The notes under the pieces: generated by a model | The model's database searches: none | Seen by the model: only the letters and a program-made list of their open reading frames with translations | What the model was told of the DNA's origin: nothing | Virus record (IMG/VR): IMGVR_UViG_3300044617_001318 | Span: 1-32,623 of that record | DNA from: a virus | Reading direction: 5' to 3' (one strand) | DNA length: 32,623 nucleotides | Part shown: positions 8,250 through 17,014 of the stretch, in pieces | Numbering within the stretch: position 1 is the stretch's first letter | How the letters are laid out: each line of letters opens with the position of its first letter | Translations under genes and position numbers: made by a program

Positions 8250-8799
8250 CCCGACCCCCTTCCGCATCCCGGCGCAGCGCGTGCCGTTGTTGGAGGAATC
8301 ATCAGCCAACATCATGTCGCGGGAGTGGTATCGGTTTTTGAACCGCAGCCCGCGCTACGGATCGTTCTACGACACCACAACGCAGACCGCTGCTGCGATT
8401 GACACACCCTACGCGGTCACGTTCAACAGCGAGACGGTATCGTTTGCCATTCAGCGTGGCACGCCAACCTCGCGCATCTATGTGCCTGATGTGAGCGTCT
8501 ACGACGTTCAGTTCTCGCTGCAACTGGACAAGACCTCGGGCGGCGTAGGCAACATCTACATCTGGCCGCGCATCAACGGAATCGACGTACCATTTTCAGC
8601 CAGCCGCACCCGCATTCAAGGCAACAACGCGGAACTGGTTACAGCGTGGAACTTCATGCTGAACATGCAGGGCGGCAGCTACTTTGAACTGATGTGGGCG
8701 GTCGACACGACTTCGGTACAATTGATCGCAGAAGCGGCGACCGCCTTCTGCCCGGCCATTCCATCGGCCATTCTGACCGTTTCTGAGGTGGCCCTATGA
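8242..8799 (+). CDS. Virion-associated beta-sandwich (C1q/TNF-like) protein
   Basis: 185 residues. After a helical N-terminus with REWYRFLNRSPRYG, the remainder reads as one compact beta-sandwich: FYDTTTQTAAAIDTPYAVTFN, then YDVQFSLQLDK, IYIWPRINGIDVPFS, TAWNFMLNMQGGSYFELMWAV and SAILTVSEV. This order (YxVTFN, FSLQL, WxRxNG, WNFxL, YFELMW) recurs in small phage structural proteins with a C1q-like jelly-roll appearance. It probably forms a trimeric surface or tail-associated knob. It lies between gp10-like and fibre 2, overlapping both. The fold call is by eye; the exact virion role is unknown. Confidence 0.6.
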   Translation: MPNPTPFRIPAQRVPLLEESSANIMSREWYRFLNRSPRYGSFYDTTTQTAAAIDTPYAVTFNSETVSFAIQRGTPTSRIYVPDVSVYDVQFSLQLDKTSGGVGNIYIWPRINGIDVPFSASRTRIQGNNAELVTAWNFMLNMQGGSYFELMWAVDTTSVQLIAEAATAFCPAIPSAILTVSEVAL

Positions 8800-10079
8800 G
8801 CTACAACCTGTCATCCGTCCCCAAGCTCCAGTTCTTCGACAACGACGGCAATCCGCTCGTTGGCGGCAAACTGTACACCTATGCGGCCGGCACGACCACA
8901 CCGCTTGCGACCTACACGGACTCGACCGGCGCGACGCCCAACACCAACCCGGTGATTCTGGACTCGCGCGGCGAGGCAAACATCTGGCTGGGGCAAGACC
9001 CCTACAAGTTCGTGCTGAAGACCTCGACCGACTCCACGATTTGGACGGTCGATAACGTCAGTTCCAACATCTCAGCCGCGCGGATCTTGGGTGCGAATGG
9101 CACGGCCGCGCTGCCGACCTATTCGTTTGCTAACGATAGCGACAGCGGCCTGTACCGCGTGGCGGCCGGTCAGTTGGGGTTGTCCGTTGACGGCAAACCT
9201 GTTTTGCGGACGACCAACGCGGCGATGACGTTTGGCCAAAACTGGACGACCGATACGCTCAACATCATTCAGTTTGGCACGTTTAACGGCATCTACGCTG
9301 GCACCGGACGCGCCAACAGCAACGCAAGCAATACTGCTGTTGGCCTTGACGCGCTCTACACCAATTCGGCTGGGTTTTACAACACGGCAATTGGCGAGTC
9401 TGCGCTTTACACTTCAACTGGCGGTAGCAATACGGCTGTTGGGTCTGCTGCTGGCTATAGCGTAACCAACGGCGAGTACAACGTCCTGATCGGCGCTGAC
9501 GCTGCTGGAGGCGTGACCAGCGGTACTGCGCTTGAAACCGGCGACTACAACGTCATCATCGGGCCAGAGGTTGATATTTCTGCTGCGTCAAGCAGCAACC
9601 AGATTGTCATTGGCAACCGCACCACAGGTTTTGGCAACTCCTACGTTACGTTTGGCGATAGCACGAATCGCGTCTACATCCAACTGAACGGAGTCACTAC
9701 GACATGGACTGCCGCGTCTGACGCGCGGCTGAAGACCAACGTCCAAGATTACGACGTTGGGCTTGCCTTCGTAAACGATCTGCGGCCGGTAACGTTTCGT
9801 TGGAAAGCCAAGCGAGACGTGCCGTCTGAGTTCGCTCGGCTGCACGCAGACGACGCCGCGCCGTGCATGGGCGCGCCTGACACGACCTACGAAGGGTTTA
9901 TTGCTCAAGAGGTCAAAGCGGCAATTGACAAGCATCAACTGCCTAACGGTCAGTCGATCTGGCATCAGGGCGACGACGGCACGCAGAGTCTGTCGCCTGG
10001 CGCGCTCATCCCTGTTCTTGTGCGCGCGATTCAAGAGTTAAGCCGACAGATAGATGAGTTGAAAGCGCTCAAAGCATGA
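8796..10079 (+). CDS. Tail fibre 2 with S74 intramolecular chaperone
   Basis: 427 residues. Residues 1-90 are the same type of N-terminal attachment module as fibre 1 but closer to the common form (FFDNDGNPLVGGKLYTYAAGTTTPLATYTD). Residues about 160-290 carry YadA-like head repeats such as NTAVGLDALYTNSAG, NTAIGESALYTS and NTAVGSAAG, a trimeric left-handed beta-roll. The C-terminal S74 chaperone has TAASDARLKTNV with candidate catalytic Ser308 and Lys312, the conserved YEGFIAQEV and a terminal coiled coil (IQELSRQIDELKAL). Like fibre 1 it is expected to self-cleave after trimerisation. Two S74 fibres with a shared attachment module in one particle suggest two receptor specificities or a branched fibre. 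Confidence 0.9.
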   Translation: MSYNLSSVPKLQFFDNDGNPLVGGKLYTYAAGTTTPLATYTDSTGATPNTNPVILDSRGEANIWLGQDPYKFVLKTSTDSTIWTVDNVSSNISAARILGANGTAALPTYSFANDSDSGLYRVAAGQLGLSVDGKPVLRTTNAAMTFGQNWTTDTLNIIQFGTFNGIYAGTGRANSNASNTAVGLDALYTNSAGFYNTAIGESALYTSTGGSNTAVGSAAGYSVTNGEYNVLIGADAAGGVTSGTALETGDYNVIIGPEVDISAASSSNQIVIGNRTTGFGNSYVTFGDSTNRVYIQLNGVTTTWTAASDARLKTNVQDYDVGLAFVNDLRPVTFRWKAKRDVPSEFARLHADDAAPCMGAPDTTYEGFIAQEVKAAIDKHQLPNGQSIWHQGDDGTQSLSPGALIPVLVRAIQELSRQIDELKALKA

Positions 10080-10534
10080 ACGTTCGTAACGCAGACAAGC
10101 AAGACTTGGCAGCGTTGGTTGATATGGGGGCCAAGTTCCACGCGGTGTCACCAGTACATCAAGCGATTCCGTTTGACTACGAGAGCTTTTATCGTTTTTG
10201 TGACACGTCGCTTGACAACCCTGACATTGGCTTTTGGGTAGCAGACCAAGACGGCGCGTTAGTGGGCATGACCGCTGCAATTGTCTACCCAGCCTACTTT
10301 AACGCACAGCGCCATATCGCGCAGGAGTTGTTTTGGTGGGTAGACGAAGCCGCTCGCGGCGCTGGCGCCGGAAAAGCGCTGGTAGAAGCCATTGAAAAAT
10401 GGGCGCAAAGCACGGGCGCAGACGCTGTCTTCATGCTTGCGTTGGCTGACAAAAACGAGGAAAAGATGCACAATCTGTACGCCCGCCGTGGCTACCGTCC
10501 GCTTGAGCGGACGTTTATAAAAGAGGTGCTGTAA
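10076..10534 (+). CDS. GNAT-family N-acetyltransferase
   Basis: 152 residues, overlapping the fibre 2 stop by 4 bases (ATGA). The acetyl-CoA binding motif A is visible as LFWWVDEAARGAGAGKALVEAIEKWAQ, with the GxGxG pyrophosphate loop. It is followed by motif B-like LALADKNEEKMHNLYARRGYRPLERTF, the usual NLYxRxGF ending. The N-terminus has a conserved DLAALVDMGAKFH start seen in phage-encoded GNATs. The enzyme should move an acetyl group to an amine. The target could be a virion protein or a host factor. Position between fibre and ejection genes is common for GNATs in podovirus structural clusters. Confidence 0.88.
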   Translation: MNVRNADKQDLAALVDMGAKFHAVSPVHQAIPFDYESFYRFCDTSLDNPDIGFWVADQDGALVGMTAAIVYPAYFNAQRHIAQELFWWVDEAARGAGAGKALVEAIEKWAQSTGADAVFMLALADKNEEKMHNLYARRGYRPLERTFIKEVL

Positions 10535-11559
10535 TGGCTATAGGAACCGCAGGGGCAATTATTGGCGGCTCGCTACTAAGCGGCGCGATGGGCGCCCGCG
10601 CGTCCCGCAAAGCAGCTGCCACGCAAGCGCAGTCTGCCCGCGAGGGCATGGATGCGCAAGAGCGGATGTTTGAGCGCCAGCTTGAGACTCAAGCGCCGTT
10701 CCGGCAAGGCGGTTTGCAAGCGCAGAACATGCTGATGAATGAGCTGCGGCGCCCTCAACAGTACCGCCCTTCAGCCGGGCTGTCGGCTGCGGACATCAAC
10801 CGCCAACAATTTCAGCAGACGGCGGGACTGTCACCTGGCGAAATCGCAGCGCAACAATACGCACCTTCTGAAGGGCTAGGCATTAACGAGTTGGCCGCGC
10901 AGCGGTTCAATTTTGAGGCCGACCCTGGCTATGCGTTCCGGATGTCCGAGGGGTTGAAGGCGCTCGAGCGCAGCGCCGCCGCACGCGGCGGGCTCCTGTC
11001 AGGCGGCGCTGGCAAGGCGTTCCAGCGTTACGGCCAAGGGCTGGCCTCGCAAGAATACGGCAACGCATTCGACCGATTCCAGCGTGAGCGCGCGGCCCGT
11101 GCGGGCCTTGGCGCGATGGAGTATGGCCGGTTTGCTGACGAGCAGGCTCGACGCGCGGCGCTTGGCCAGACCGAATACGGTAGGTTTGCTGATGAACAGG
11201 CCCGTCGTCAAGCGCTGGGCCAGATGGAGTACGGCCAGTTTGCAGGCGAGCGCAGCGCGCGCCTCTTGCCGCTCATGCAGATGCAGCAGTCTGGGCAAGG
11301 GCTGGCCTCGAACATTGCGGGCCAGATGGCAAACCTTGGTGCAGCGCAGGCGCAAGCAGCAGGTCAGATCGGCGCAGCAGGCGCTGCCGGCCAGATCGGC
11401 GCGGCCAACGCGCTGACCGGCGCGTTCGGCACCGGGGCGAACCTCTACATGCAGAACCAGTTCTTGAACCAACTGGCCGCGCGAAATCCCTACATAGGGT
11501 CAACTTACGCCGGTGATCCATACGCCTACGCAAGCAGTTACGGCCAAGGCAGCCTTTAA
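10534..11559 (+). CDS. Ejection (internal virion) protein 1, P22 gp7-like position
   Basis: 341 residues from ATG 10534, sharing one base with the previous stop (TAATG). The first 25 residues are a Gly/Ala-rich hydrophobic helix (IGTAGAIIGGSLLSGAMGARASRK), the typical start of small ejection proteins that help cross membranes. It continues with a Gln/Arg-rich helical region, three near-repeats around residues 83-125 (AGLS..DI.RQQF type), three exact-length 18-residue repeats (192-245), and an Ala/Gln/Gly-rich C-terminal third. It likely sits inside the capsid and leaves with the DNA to form a conduit through the envelope. Assignment is by composition and position before two more ejection-type genes. 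Confidence 0.75.
   Translation: MAIGTAGAIIGGSLLSGAMGARASRKAAATQAQSAREGMDAQERMFERQLETQAPFRQGGLQAQNMLMNELRRPQQYRPSAGLSAADINRQQFQQTAGLSPGEIAAQQYAPSEGLGINELAAQRFNFEADPGYAFRMSEGLKALERSAAARGGLLSGGAGKAFQRYGQGLASQEYGNAFDRFQRERAARAGLGAMEYGRFADEQARRAALGQTEYGRFADEQARRQALGQMEYGQFAGERSARLLPLMQMQQSGQGLASNIAGQMANLGAAQAQAAGQIGAAGAAGQIGAANALTGAFGTGANLYMQNQFLNQLAARNPYIGSTYAGDPYAYASSYGQGSL
11107..11268 (+). repeat. Three tandem 54-bp coding repeats in ejection protein 1
   Basis: Copies at 11107-11160, 11161-11214 and 11215-11268 each encode 18 residues of the form LGxxEYGxFAxExxxRxx. The first two differ at only three residues; the third is more diverged. All three are in frame, so copy number could change without breaking the gene. 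Confidence 0.85.
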
Positions 11560-11568
11560 GGAGCCAAC

Positions 11569-13095
11569 ATGGCTATCAATCAACTAATTGCCGCCGGCAT
11601 TCAGCAGCCTCGGTTCGAGTCTCCGCTGAACATGATGGCGCAGTTCGCCCAGCTTCAGCAGGCGCAGCAGGCCAACGCGCTGAATCAGATGCGGATGCAG
11701 CAGATGGAGCGCCAGATGGCGCAGGAAGAGGCGCTGGGCGGCATGGACTACGCGACGCTGTCGCAAAACCCGGAGGCAGCCCTGCGTTTCGGCGCGCCCG
11801 GACGCGCGCTGTACGGCGAAATGCTAAAGGGTCAGCGTGAGCGTCGGCAGGCCGAGCAAGCCCAGCGCGATGCAGAGCTTAAATCGTTAGGTACGCTGCG
11901 GTTCGCCCTTGCAGATGTCAATGACCAACCGTCGTATGACCGCTGGCGCGGACTCGTTGGGCAATTGGCGCCTAGCTTGAGGGATGCGGTCAAGCCCGAA
12001 TACGACCCGGAAGTAGTCAAGCGCTATCAAGTTGAAGCCGACAAGCGGCTCGAAGCGTTCTCACCAAAACCCACCCAGATGCGGTTGGGCGATCGTGTCG
12101 TGACGATCGATACGAACCCCAACAGCCCGACCTACAATAAAGAGATCAGCACGCGGGCGATGGGCGTCGAACCCAAGTCGCCAGAAGAACTTGCGCGCAT
12201 TGGCGCCGAAACCCAGCGAGCACTTGCGGCTGCTGATGTATCGCGGGCTGAACTGGCGGGCACGCTGCCGGCCCGACCGGGCGTGCAAACAGAGTTGACA
12301 CGCCTGATTGCGGAGCGTGACAAGCTTGCGCCTAACGACCCCAATCGTGCGGCGTATGACGCGCGGATTGCGTATTTGGGTGCCGGCAGCGCCAACACGA
12401 CGGCGGTCATTGAAGACCCCACGCAGCCTGGCCGGCAGATCGTTGTGAACCCCAATGTTTACGCGCCTGGCGGCGGGCTGGGCGCGCGGGGGGTGCTTGG
12501 AACCGCTGCCGCGCAAGCCGGTGTTTCCAGAGAAGAGGACAAAAAAGCAACCGGAAGACAAACGCTTGGCAGTATTCTTGACCAATATGAGTCGCTGTAC
12601 GATTCGCTTCAGGCTACTGGCAGCATCGTAAGTACTGAACGCGGCGTGATACCTAACATAGGGTCGTATATTGCTACGACACCACTAGGCCAAGTTGCAG
12701 GTCAAGCGGTTGGCTCTAGAGCGCAATCTGTTCGAGATCAAATCAGAGCAATGCGGACTGATTTGGCGCGGCAAATTATGCAAGCCACGGGCATGTCCGC
12801 TAAAAACTTGGACTCCAATCGTGAACTGCAACTCATGCTTGATTCGCTAGCAGATCCGGCCACCGGCTACGAAGCAGCAACAGCTATTATTGACCGATTG
12901 AGACGAACTTATGTGGAAGGAGGCGCGCCGCCTTCTAGAGGGTCAGTAGGTGGCGAGCAAACGCCTACTGCGACGCCTCCGCAAACGGTGCGTTTAAGAG
13001 GTACGACGCGCGAAGAATTGAACGCTGAAGTCAGTAAACTGCCCTCTGGCACTATTTTTATCGGGCCTGACGGCATAACCAGGACGAAACCATAA
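11569..13095 (+). CDS. Ejection (internal virion) protein 2
   Basis: 508 residues from ATG 11569 after AAGGAG (11558-11563). The N-terminus is a Gln/Met/Ala-rich helical region (MMAQFAQLQQAQQANALNQMRMQQMERQ), a strong sign of phage internal virion proteins. A mixed region with EAFSPKPTQMRLGDRVVTIDTNPNSPTYNKE and a long charged helix (SPEELARIGAETQRALAAADVSRAELAG) follows. A conserved helical C-terminal part has RTDLARQIMQATGMSAKNLDSNRELQLMLDSL. The last 70 residues are Thr/Pro-rich and probably flexible. It corresponds in position to P22 gp20 or gp16. It shares one base with the next start. Confidence 0.72.
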   Translation: MAINQLIAAGIQQPRFESPLNMMAQFAQLQQAQQANALNQMRMQQMERQMAQEEALGGMDYATLSQNPEAALRFGAPGRALYGEMLKGQRERRQAEQAQRDAELKSLGTLRFALADVNDQPSYDRWRGLVGQLAPSLRDAVKPEYDPEVVKRYQVEADKRLEAFSPKPTQMRLGDRVVTIDTNPNSPTYNKEISTRAMGVEPKSPEELARIGAETQRALAAADVSRAELAGTLPARPGVQTELTRLIAERDKLAPNDPNRAAYDARIAYLGAGSANTTAVIEDPTQPGRQIVVNPNVYAPGGGLGARGVLGTAAAQAGVSREEDKKATGRQTLGSILDQYESLYDSLQATGSIVSTERGVIPNIGSYIATTPLGQVAGQAVGSRAQSVRDQIRAMRTDLARQIMQATGMSAKNLDSNRELQLMLDSLADPATGYEAATAIIDRLRRTYVEGGAPPSRGSVGGEQTPTATPPQTVRLRGTTREELNAEVSKLPSGTIFIGPDGITRTKP

Positions 13096-15350
13096 TGGAC
13101 TGGGACAAAGCGCCTGTTTATAAAGGTGCGCGTGCGCCTGTCGTGGAGTGGGATGCTGCGCCGGTGTACGCAGCAGAAGCCACGCTAGACGCCGTCCCGA
13201 CAGAGCGCCCCTACTTGGAGCAGATGGGGCGCAACGTCGCAGGCGGCATGGTGTCCGGCCTTGGCGCGATCGGCTCGACTGTGCTGCGCGGGCTGGGCGA
13301 GGCTGAACGGCTAGGCGGCACCTACGCGGGCGTGCCGCCCGTGCTGTCGCAGCTTGGCATCGCTGACCGCACGCCAGAAGAAAGCGCGCGCCGCCGGGCG
13401 CTGATCGAGCGGTTTGTGACCGAGCGCATGGGCGCAGAGCCGGAGGCATTCGGGCGCACGGTGGGCCGGATCGGAACCGAGATCGCAGGTACGGCGGGCG
13501 TCGGTCCGCTGTTGGCCCCCGCCGCCGCTGCGCGCTTTCCGAATGTGGCGCGAGCGCTTGAGACAGGCGGCTTCGCAGGCGGTCAGGGCGCGGGCGCCAT
13601 CATCCCCCGCGTGCTGGGCGGCACGACGGTGGGCGGCGCGTCGGCCGCGATGGTCGATCCTGCCGACCTGACCACCGGCATGGCGTTTGGCGCGGGCGCG
13701 CCATTTGTCATGGGTGTGGCTGGCAAGCTGATCGGTAAAGGTCTAAGCGCTGCTGCTGACGCCATGACGGGCGGCGGCATCGCGCAGTCACGCGCTCGCA
13801 ACATGCTGGTGCAATCGATTGGCGAGCAGAACATGCCGAACGCTATGGCGGCGCTGCGCGCAGCTCGGCCTGAAGGCATCCCCGACGAAGCCTTGGTAGG
13901 CGTATCTCGCCCCGCTTTCATCTCGCTTGTAGACCTCGCAGCAAAACGCGACCCCGACAGCACGATTAATGCGCTGCGCGATCTGCAACATGAGGATATG
14001 TTCAACGAGCTTGCCAAGATTGCAGGCGGCTTCACGCAAGCGCAAGCGTTTAACACCGCTCGACAAACGCAGGCGAACCTTCGTGGCTACACTAGGCCAA
14101 GCGCAGAGCGAGCGCTGGAAGGCGCGCGCGAAGGCGCCGTTATTCCCGGACTTGAGCGTGAAGTTGCAGGTCTTCAAAGTCAAGCGGCGCAAGAGGTTGA
14201 GAATGTACGGCGGCTGGCGCGAGCGAGAGGCGCGGCTGAAGCTAAGGCGGGGGAAGGGTACCCAATCGGCGGCGCAGGCATAGGCACGCCTGACCTTACC
14301 GGCGCACCAAGAATTCCTGGCCGCTACACTTACGGAGACGAACTATCCAAACTTGCCGACCGCATGATGGACGACGCCGCCGCAGGGTCGCTGGACTTCG
14401 GCGCTGCGGCCCGACTGAAGCAGGCTGATATCGACGCTTTGACTGCGCGAGGCATTGCTCCGTTACGTACTGATGAACTTGTGCAAAAGATACAAGCTCT
14501 TGGGGCTCGTGACGAAACTGCCGGGAATCGAGAATTCAATCTTGCGCTTCGCCAAGTCGTGCGAGATATCCAAGACTGGACAAAAGCTGACGGTGTGATA
14601 TCGCCTATGGCACTTGAGGCTATCCGCAAAAACTCGGTTAACAGCGTTGTACAGCAACTGCGTCAAGGCGAATCAGAAAAGGTGCAGCGCCAAGTTGCAT
14701 CGGGAATTCTGTCTCAGATCAAACCAATCATTGATGACGCCATCGAAGCCGCAGGAGGTAAAGAATGGCGTAGCTACTTGAAAGCGTTTGAGTCAGGCAT
14801 GGATGAAGTCAAACAGCAGCAGTTTGCGGCTAAAGCGCTTGCATTGTTCCCGAAAGACAGGGCCAACTCTGCTGAAGAATATGTTCGGCTCGTGCGCGGC
14901 GATCGTCTTGAGGATTTGGATGAAGTCTTTGGGCGCGGTAACTATGACATCGTGCAGCAGATGGGCGCGCGCTACCCGACGTTGGATAAACTAGCTACCG
15001 CTATGGAACAGCAAGGTGCGATCAAAACCGCTGTTCAACGCGGTGCCGTGCCGCTGGAAACGATTCTTAAAGAAAGCCAAGGCTTGTTCAAGCTGCCTTC
15101 GTTCTTCGACCCCAAGGTAACCGCTGGCAACCGCATCTTGGACATCTTGGCCAATAAGGTCGACACCAAGACGATGGACATCGTAATGCGCGCGGTTCGC
15201 ACCAACGCGGATTTGGTGAAGATACTAGAAACTGTACCGCCGTCGCAGCGCAACCGTGTCATTCGGGCGCTGTCGAACGACAAGTCTTGGATGCCGGCGA
15301 CTACTGCGACAGTTACCGCAGGCGGCGCCATCAGCGCAGGCGAGGACTGA
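13095..15350 (+). CDS. Ejection (internal virion) protein 3, large
   Basis: 751 residues, the largest of the ejection set, in the position of P22 gp16. The start holds a short repeated phrase, WDKAPVYKGARAPVVEWDAAPVY. Residues about 35-230 are Gly/Ala-rich with several hydrophobic stretches (GGMVSGLGAIGSTVLRGLG, GMAFGAGAPFVMGVAGKLIGKG), suited to inserting into the host envelope. The rest is mainly charged helix, including ALEGAREGAVIPGLEREVAGLQSQAAQEVENVRRLARARGAAEAK split by glycines. It ends in a short hydrophobic tail (TATVTAGGAISAGED). No lysozyme or protease motif was seen. Confidence 0.72.
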   Translation: MDWDKAPVYKGARAPVVEWDAAPVYAAEATLDAVPTERPYLEQMGRNVAGGMVSGLGAIGSTVLRGLGEAERLGGTYAGVPPVLSQLGIADRTPEESARRRALIERFVTERMGAEPEAFGRTVGRIGTEIAGTAGVGPLLAPAAAARFPNVARALETGGFAGGQGAGAIIPRVLGGTTVGGASAAMVDPADLTTGMAFGAGAPFVMGVAGKLIGKGLSAAADAMTGGGIAQSRARNMLVQSIGEQNMPNAMAALRAARPEGIPDEALVGVSRPAFISLVDLAAKRDPDSTINALRDLQHEDMFNELAKIAGGFTQAQAFNTARQTQANLRGYTRPSAERALEGAREGAVIPGLEREVAGLQSQAAQEVENVRRLARARGAAEAKAGEGYPIGGAGIGTPDLTGAPRIPGRYTYGDELSKLADRMMDDAAAGSLDFGAAARLKQADIDALTARGIAPLRTDELVQKIQALGARDETAGNREFNLALRQVVRDIQDWTKADGVISPMALEAIRKNSVNSVVQQLRQGESEKVQRQVASGILSQIKPIIDDAIEAAGGKEWRSYLKAFESGMDEVKQQQFAAKALALFPKDRANSAEEYVRLVRGDRLEDLDEVFGRGNYDIVQQMGARYPTLDKLATAMEQQGAIKTAVQRGAVPLETILKESQGLFKLPSFFDPKVTAGNRILDILANKVDTKTMDIVMRAVRTNADLVKILETVPPSQRNRVIRALSNDKSWMPATTATVTAGGAISAGED

Positions 15351-15351
15351 C

Positions 15352-16152
15352 ATGGCCGACCCGCTCGCCAACCTCCTCGCCGAAAGCGGCGGGCTGACCT
15401 TCAACCAAGCGTTCGCCAACGCGCGAGCGCGGGGCGAAACGACCTTCCGCTGGCGCGACCCCAAGACCAACCGCGTCCAGACCTACACGACCGCGCGCGC
15501 TGACGACCGGCCCGCGCGGCCCAGCAACAACGCCATGCTGGAGGCGACCCGCGCTCGTCGCGAGGCGACCGATCTGATGGGCCTGCCGATGATGCCCGCT
15601 GACCTGCCGGCCAAGGACCGCGAACTGTGGCAGTACTACACCCCGCAGGCGCGCGAGGGGCGCATGGCCGAGTCGGACGCCGCTGCCGACCGCCGTCTGA
15701 TCCAGCGCGCCACCGCGCAGACTGAGGCCGACGCTGCCGAGCAGCAGGCGCTCGCTGACTCCAGCGACCGCGCGAAGATCTTGGGGCTCAACCGGCAGGC
15801 CGCTGACGAGCATCTGGCCGCCATGCGCGACTTCGAGATGCGAAACGCGATTGAGAGCCAAGTCAACGAGGCGTTTGAGCCGCGCCGGCTGATGATGGAG
15901 CGGCTGATCCAGCAGACGAACGAACGTGCTGCGGAGGTCGCGCTCAACAACCTACGCGCCTACGAGGGCCGCGAACAGGCTGCCGAGGACGCTTACCGCC
16001 AGCAGCAGTACCAGAACCAGTTGCGCGCGCAGGCGCTTCAGCCGGTGTATCCGGAGGCACTCCTGCCGTTTACGCGTGGGCTGAACGCGCTGCGTGGCTT
16101 GTTTGTCAGACCAAGGGCTCCGGCGCAGCCGCGCATCGAGCCGACGCTTTGA
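15352..16152 (+). CDS. Coiled-coil virion-associated protein
   Basis: 266 residues from ATG 15352, 1 bp after the ejection protein 3 stop, with GCGAGGA just upstream. Near the N-terminus LTFNQAFANARARGETTFRW...QTYTT matches a short phrase (FxxAFxxARxxGxxxFxWxxxxyxT) common in phage internal or structural proteins. The remaining 200 residues are almost all charged helix rich in Ala, Arg, Gln and Glu, predicted to form coiled coils. It is probably another internal or assembly-related protein, since it follows the ejection genes and precedes lysis genes. Function cannot be fixed from sequence. Confidence 0.65.
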   Translation: MADPLANLLAESGGLTFNQAFANARARGETTFRWRDPKTNRVQTYTTARADDRPARPSNNAMLEATRARREATDLMGLPMMPADLPAKDRELWQYYTPQAREGRMAESDAAADRRLIQRATAQTEADAAEQQALADSSDRAKILGLNRQAADEHLAAMRDFEMRNAIESQVNEAFEPRRLMMERLIQQTNERAAEVALNNLRAYEGREQAAEDAYRQQQYQNQLRAQALQPVYPEALLPFTRGLNALRGLFVRPRAPAQPRIEPTL

Positions 16153-16166
16153 ATGGAGTCTTATCA

Positions 16167-16331
16167 ATGGGAAGCATCAACGAAGTGGAGGCCCGACTGA
16201 TGACGCACGAAGAAGTTTGCGCGGTGCGCTACGAAGGCATCAACGCTCGCCTCAAGCGGCTGGAACAGATTCTGATCGGCAGCGCCGGCTTCATCATCGT
16301 GCTGCTCTTGGGCCTTGTCGTCAAACTCTAA
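16167..16331 (+). CDS. XhlA-like small membrane protein, lysis-associated
   Basis: 54 residues from ATG 16167, chosen because GGAG (16155-16158) lies 8 bases upstream; an in-frame TTG 16149 lacks a good SD. The first 33 residues are a charged helix (YEGINARLKRLEQI) and the last 20 form a single transmembrane segment (ILIGSAGFIIVLLLGLVV). This helix-then-membrane plan is that of hemolysin XhlA-type proteins that accompany holins. It sits 9 bp before the holin gene in a three-gene lysis cassette. It may modulate holin timing. Confidence 0.7.
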   Translation: MGSINEVEARLMTHEEVCAVRYEGINARLKRLEQILIGSAGFIIVLLLGLVVKL

Positions 16332-16340
16332 GGAGACAAC

Positions 16341-16505
16341 ATGAACGCAACCGTCCTGACCGCCGTCGTGCGGCACGTCCTGACCGCCGCTGGCGGCGGC
16401 TTCGCGGTGTCCTGGGGCATCGATGGTGAGACGTGGGAAGGGATCGTGGGCGCGCTCGCCACGCTCGCCGGGCTCGGCTGGTCGATCTGGGACAAGCGTC
16501 GATGA
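16341..16505 (+). CDS. Holin (Pam3-gp28-like)
   Basis: 54 residues from ATG 16341 after AAGGAGA (16330-16336). Two hydrophobic stretches are present: residues 5-26 (VLTAVVRHVLTAAGGGFAV) and 34-50 (EGIVGALATLAGLGWSIW), ending in a basic tail DKRR. The ETWEGIVGALATLAG...SIWDKR pattern matches small holins of the Pam3-gp28 type. It should accumulate in the inner membrane and open it for the endolysin, whose ATG overlaps this stop (ATGA). Confidence 0.8.
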   Translation: MNATVLTAVVRHVLTAAGGGFAVSWGIDGETWEGIVGALATLAGLGWSIWDKRR

Positions 16506-17014
16506 CCCGGTTTGAGGAGTGCCTCCAGCACGTCCTCCAGCATGAGGGCGGCTTCGTTCTGAACCCTCACGACCCCGGCGGCGCCACCAACCTTGGCGTG
16601 ACCAAGGAGACGTGGGAGCGCTGGGTCGGGCGGCCCGTCAGCGTGGACGCCATCAAGGCACTGACGGTCGAAGACGTGACGCCGCTCTACCGTGACAAGT
16701 ACTGGGACCGCCCACGGTGCGGCGCGCTGCCCGCCGGCATCGACTATGTCGTCTTCGACACGGCGGTCAACAGCGGGCCTGGCCGCGCGATCAAGTTCCT
16801 GCAAGAGGTCGCTGGCGTGACGGTCGACGGCGTGCTTGGCCCTCGGACGCTGGCGGCGGTCGAGGCGATCGCGGCGCCGGATGTCATCAACGCGTACTGC
16901 GACAAGCGGCTCGCGTTCCTGCAAGAACTCAAGACGTGGGAACACTTCGGCCGTGGCTGGGGCCGGCGCGTGCTGGAGGTCAGACGGACTGCTCTGGTGA
17001 TGGCAGCGGTCTGA
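16502..17014 (+). CDS. Endolysin, glycoside hydrolase family 108
   Basis: 170 residues from ATG 16502, overlapping the holin stop by 4 bases. The catalytic motif is at the start: LQHVLQHEGGFVLNPHDPGGATNLGVTKETW, with the EGG Glu (residue 15) as the expected acid catalyst, then RDKYWDRPRC. The C-terminal half has the PG_binding_3-type segment (VDGVLGPRTLAAV). The family (Glyco_hydro_108, N-acetylmuramidase) cuts peptidoglycan glycan strands during lysis. No signal peptide is visible, so export depends on the holin. No spanin pair was found nearby. The last 35 bases overlap a convergent leftward gene. Confidence 0.93.
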   Translation: MTRFEECLQHVLQHEGGFVLNPHDPGGATNLGVTKETWERWVGRPVSVDAIKALTVEDVTPLYRDKYWDRPRCGALPAGIDYVVFDTAVNSGPGRAIKFLQEVAGVTVDGVLGPRTLAAVEAIAAPDVINAYCDKRLAFLQELKTWEHFGRGWGRRVLEVRRTALVMAAV

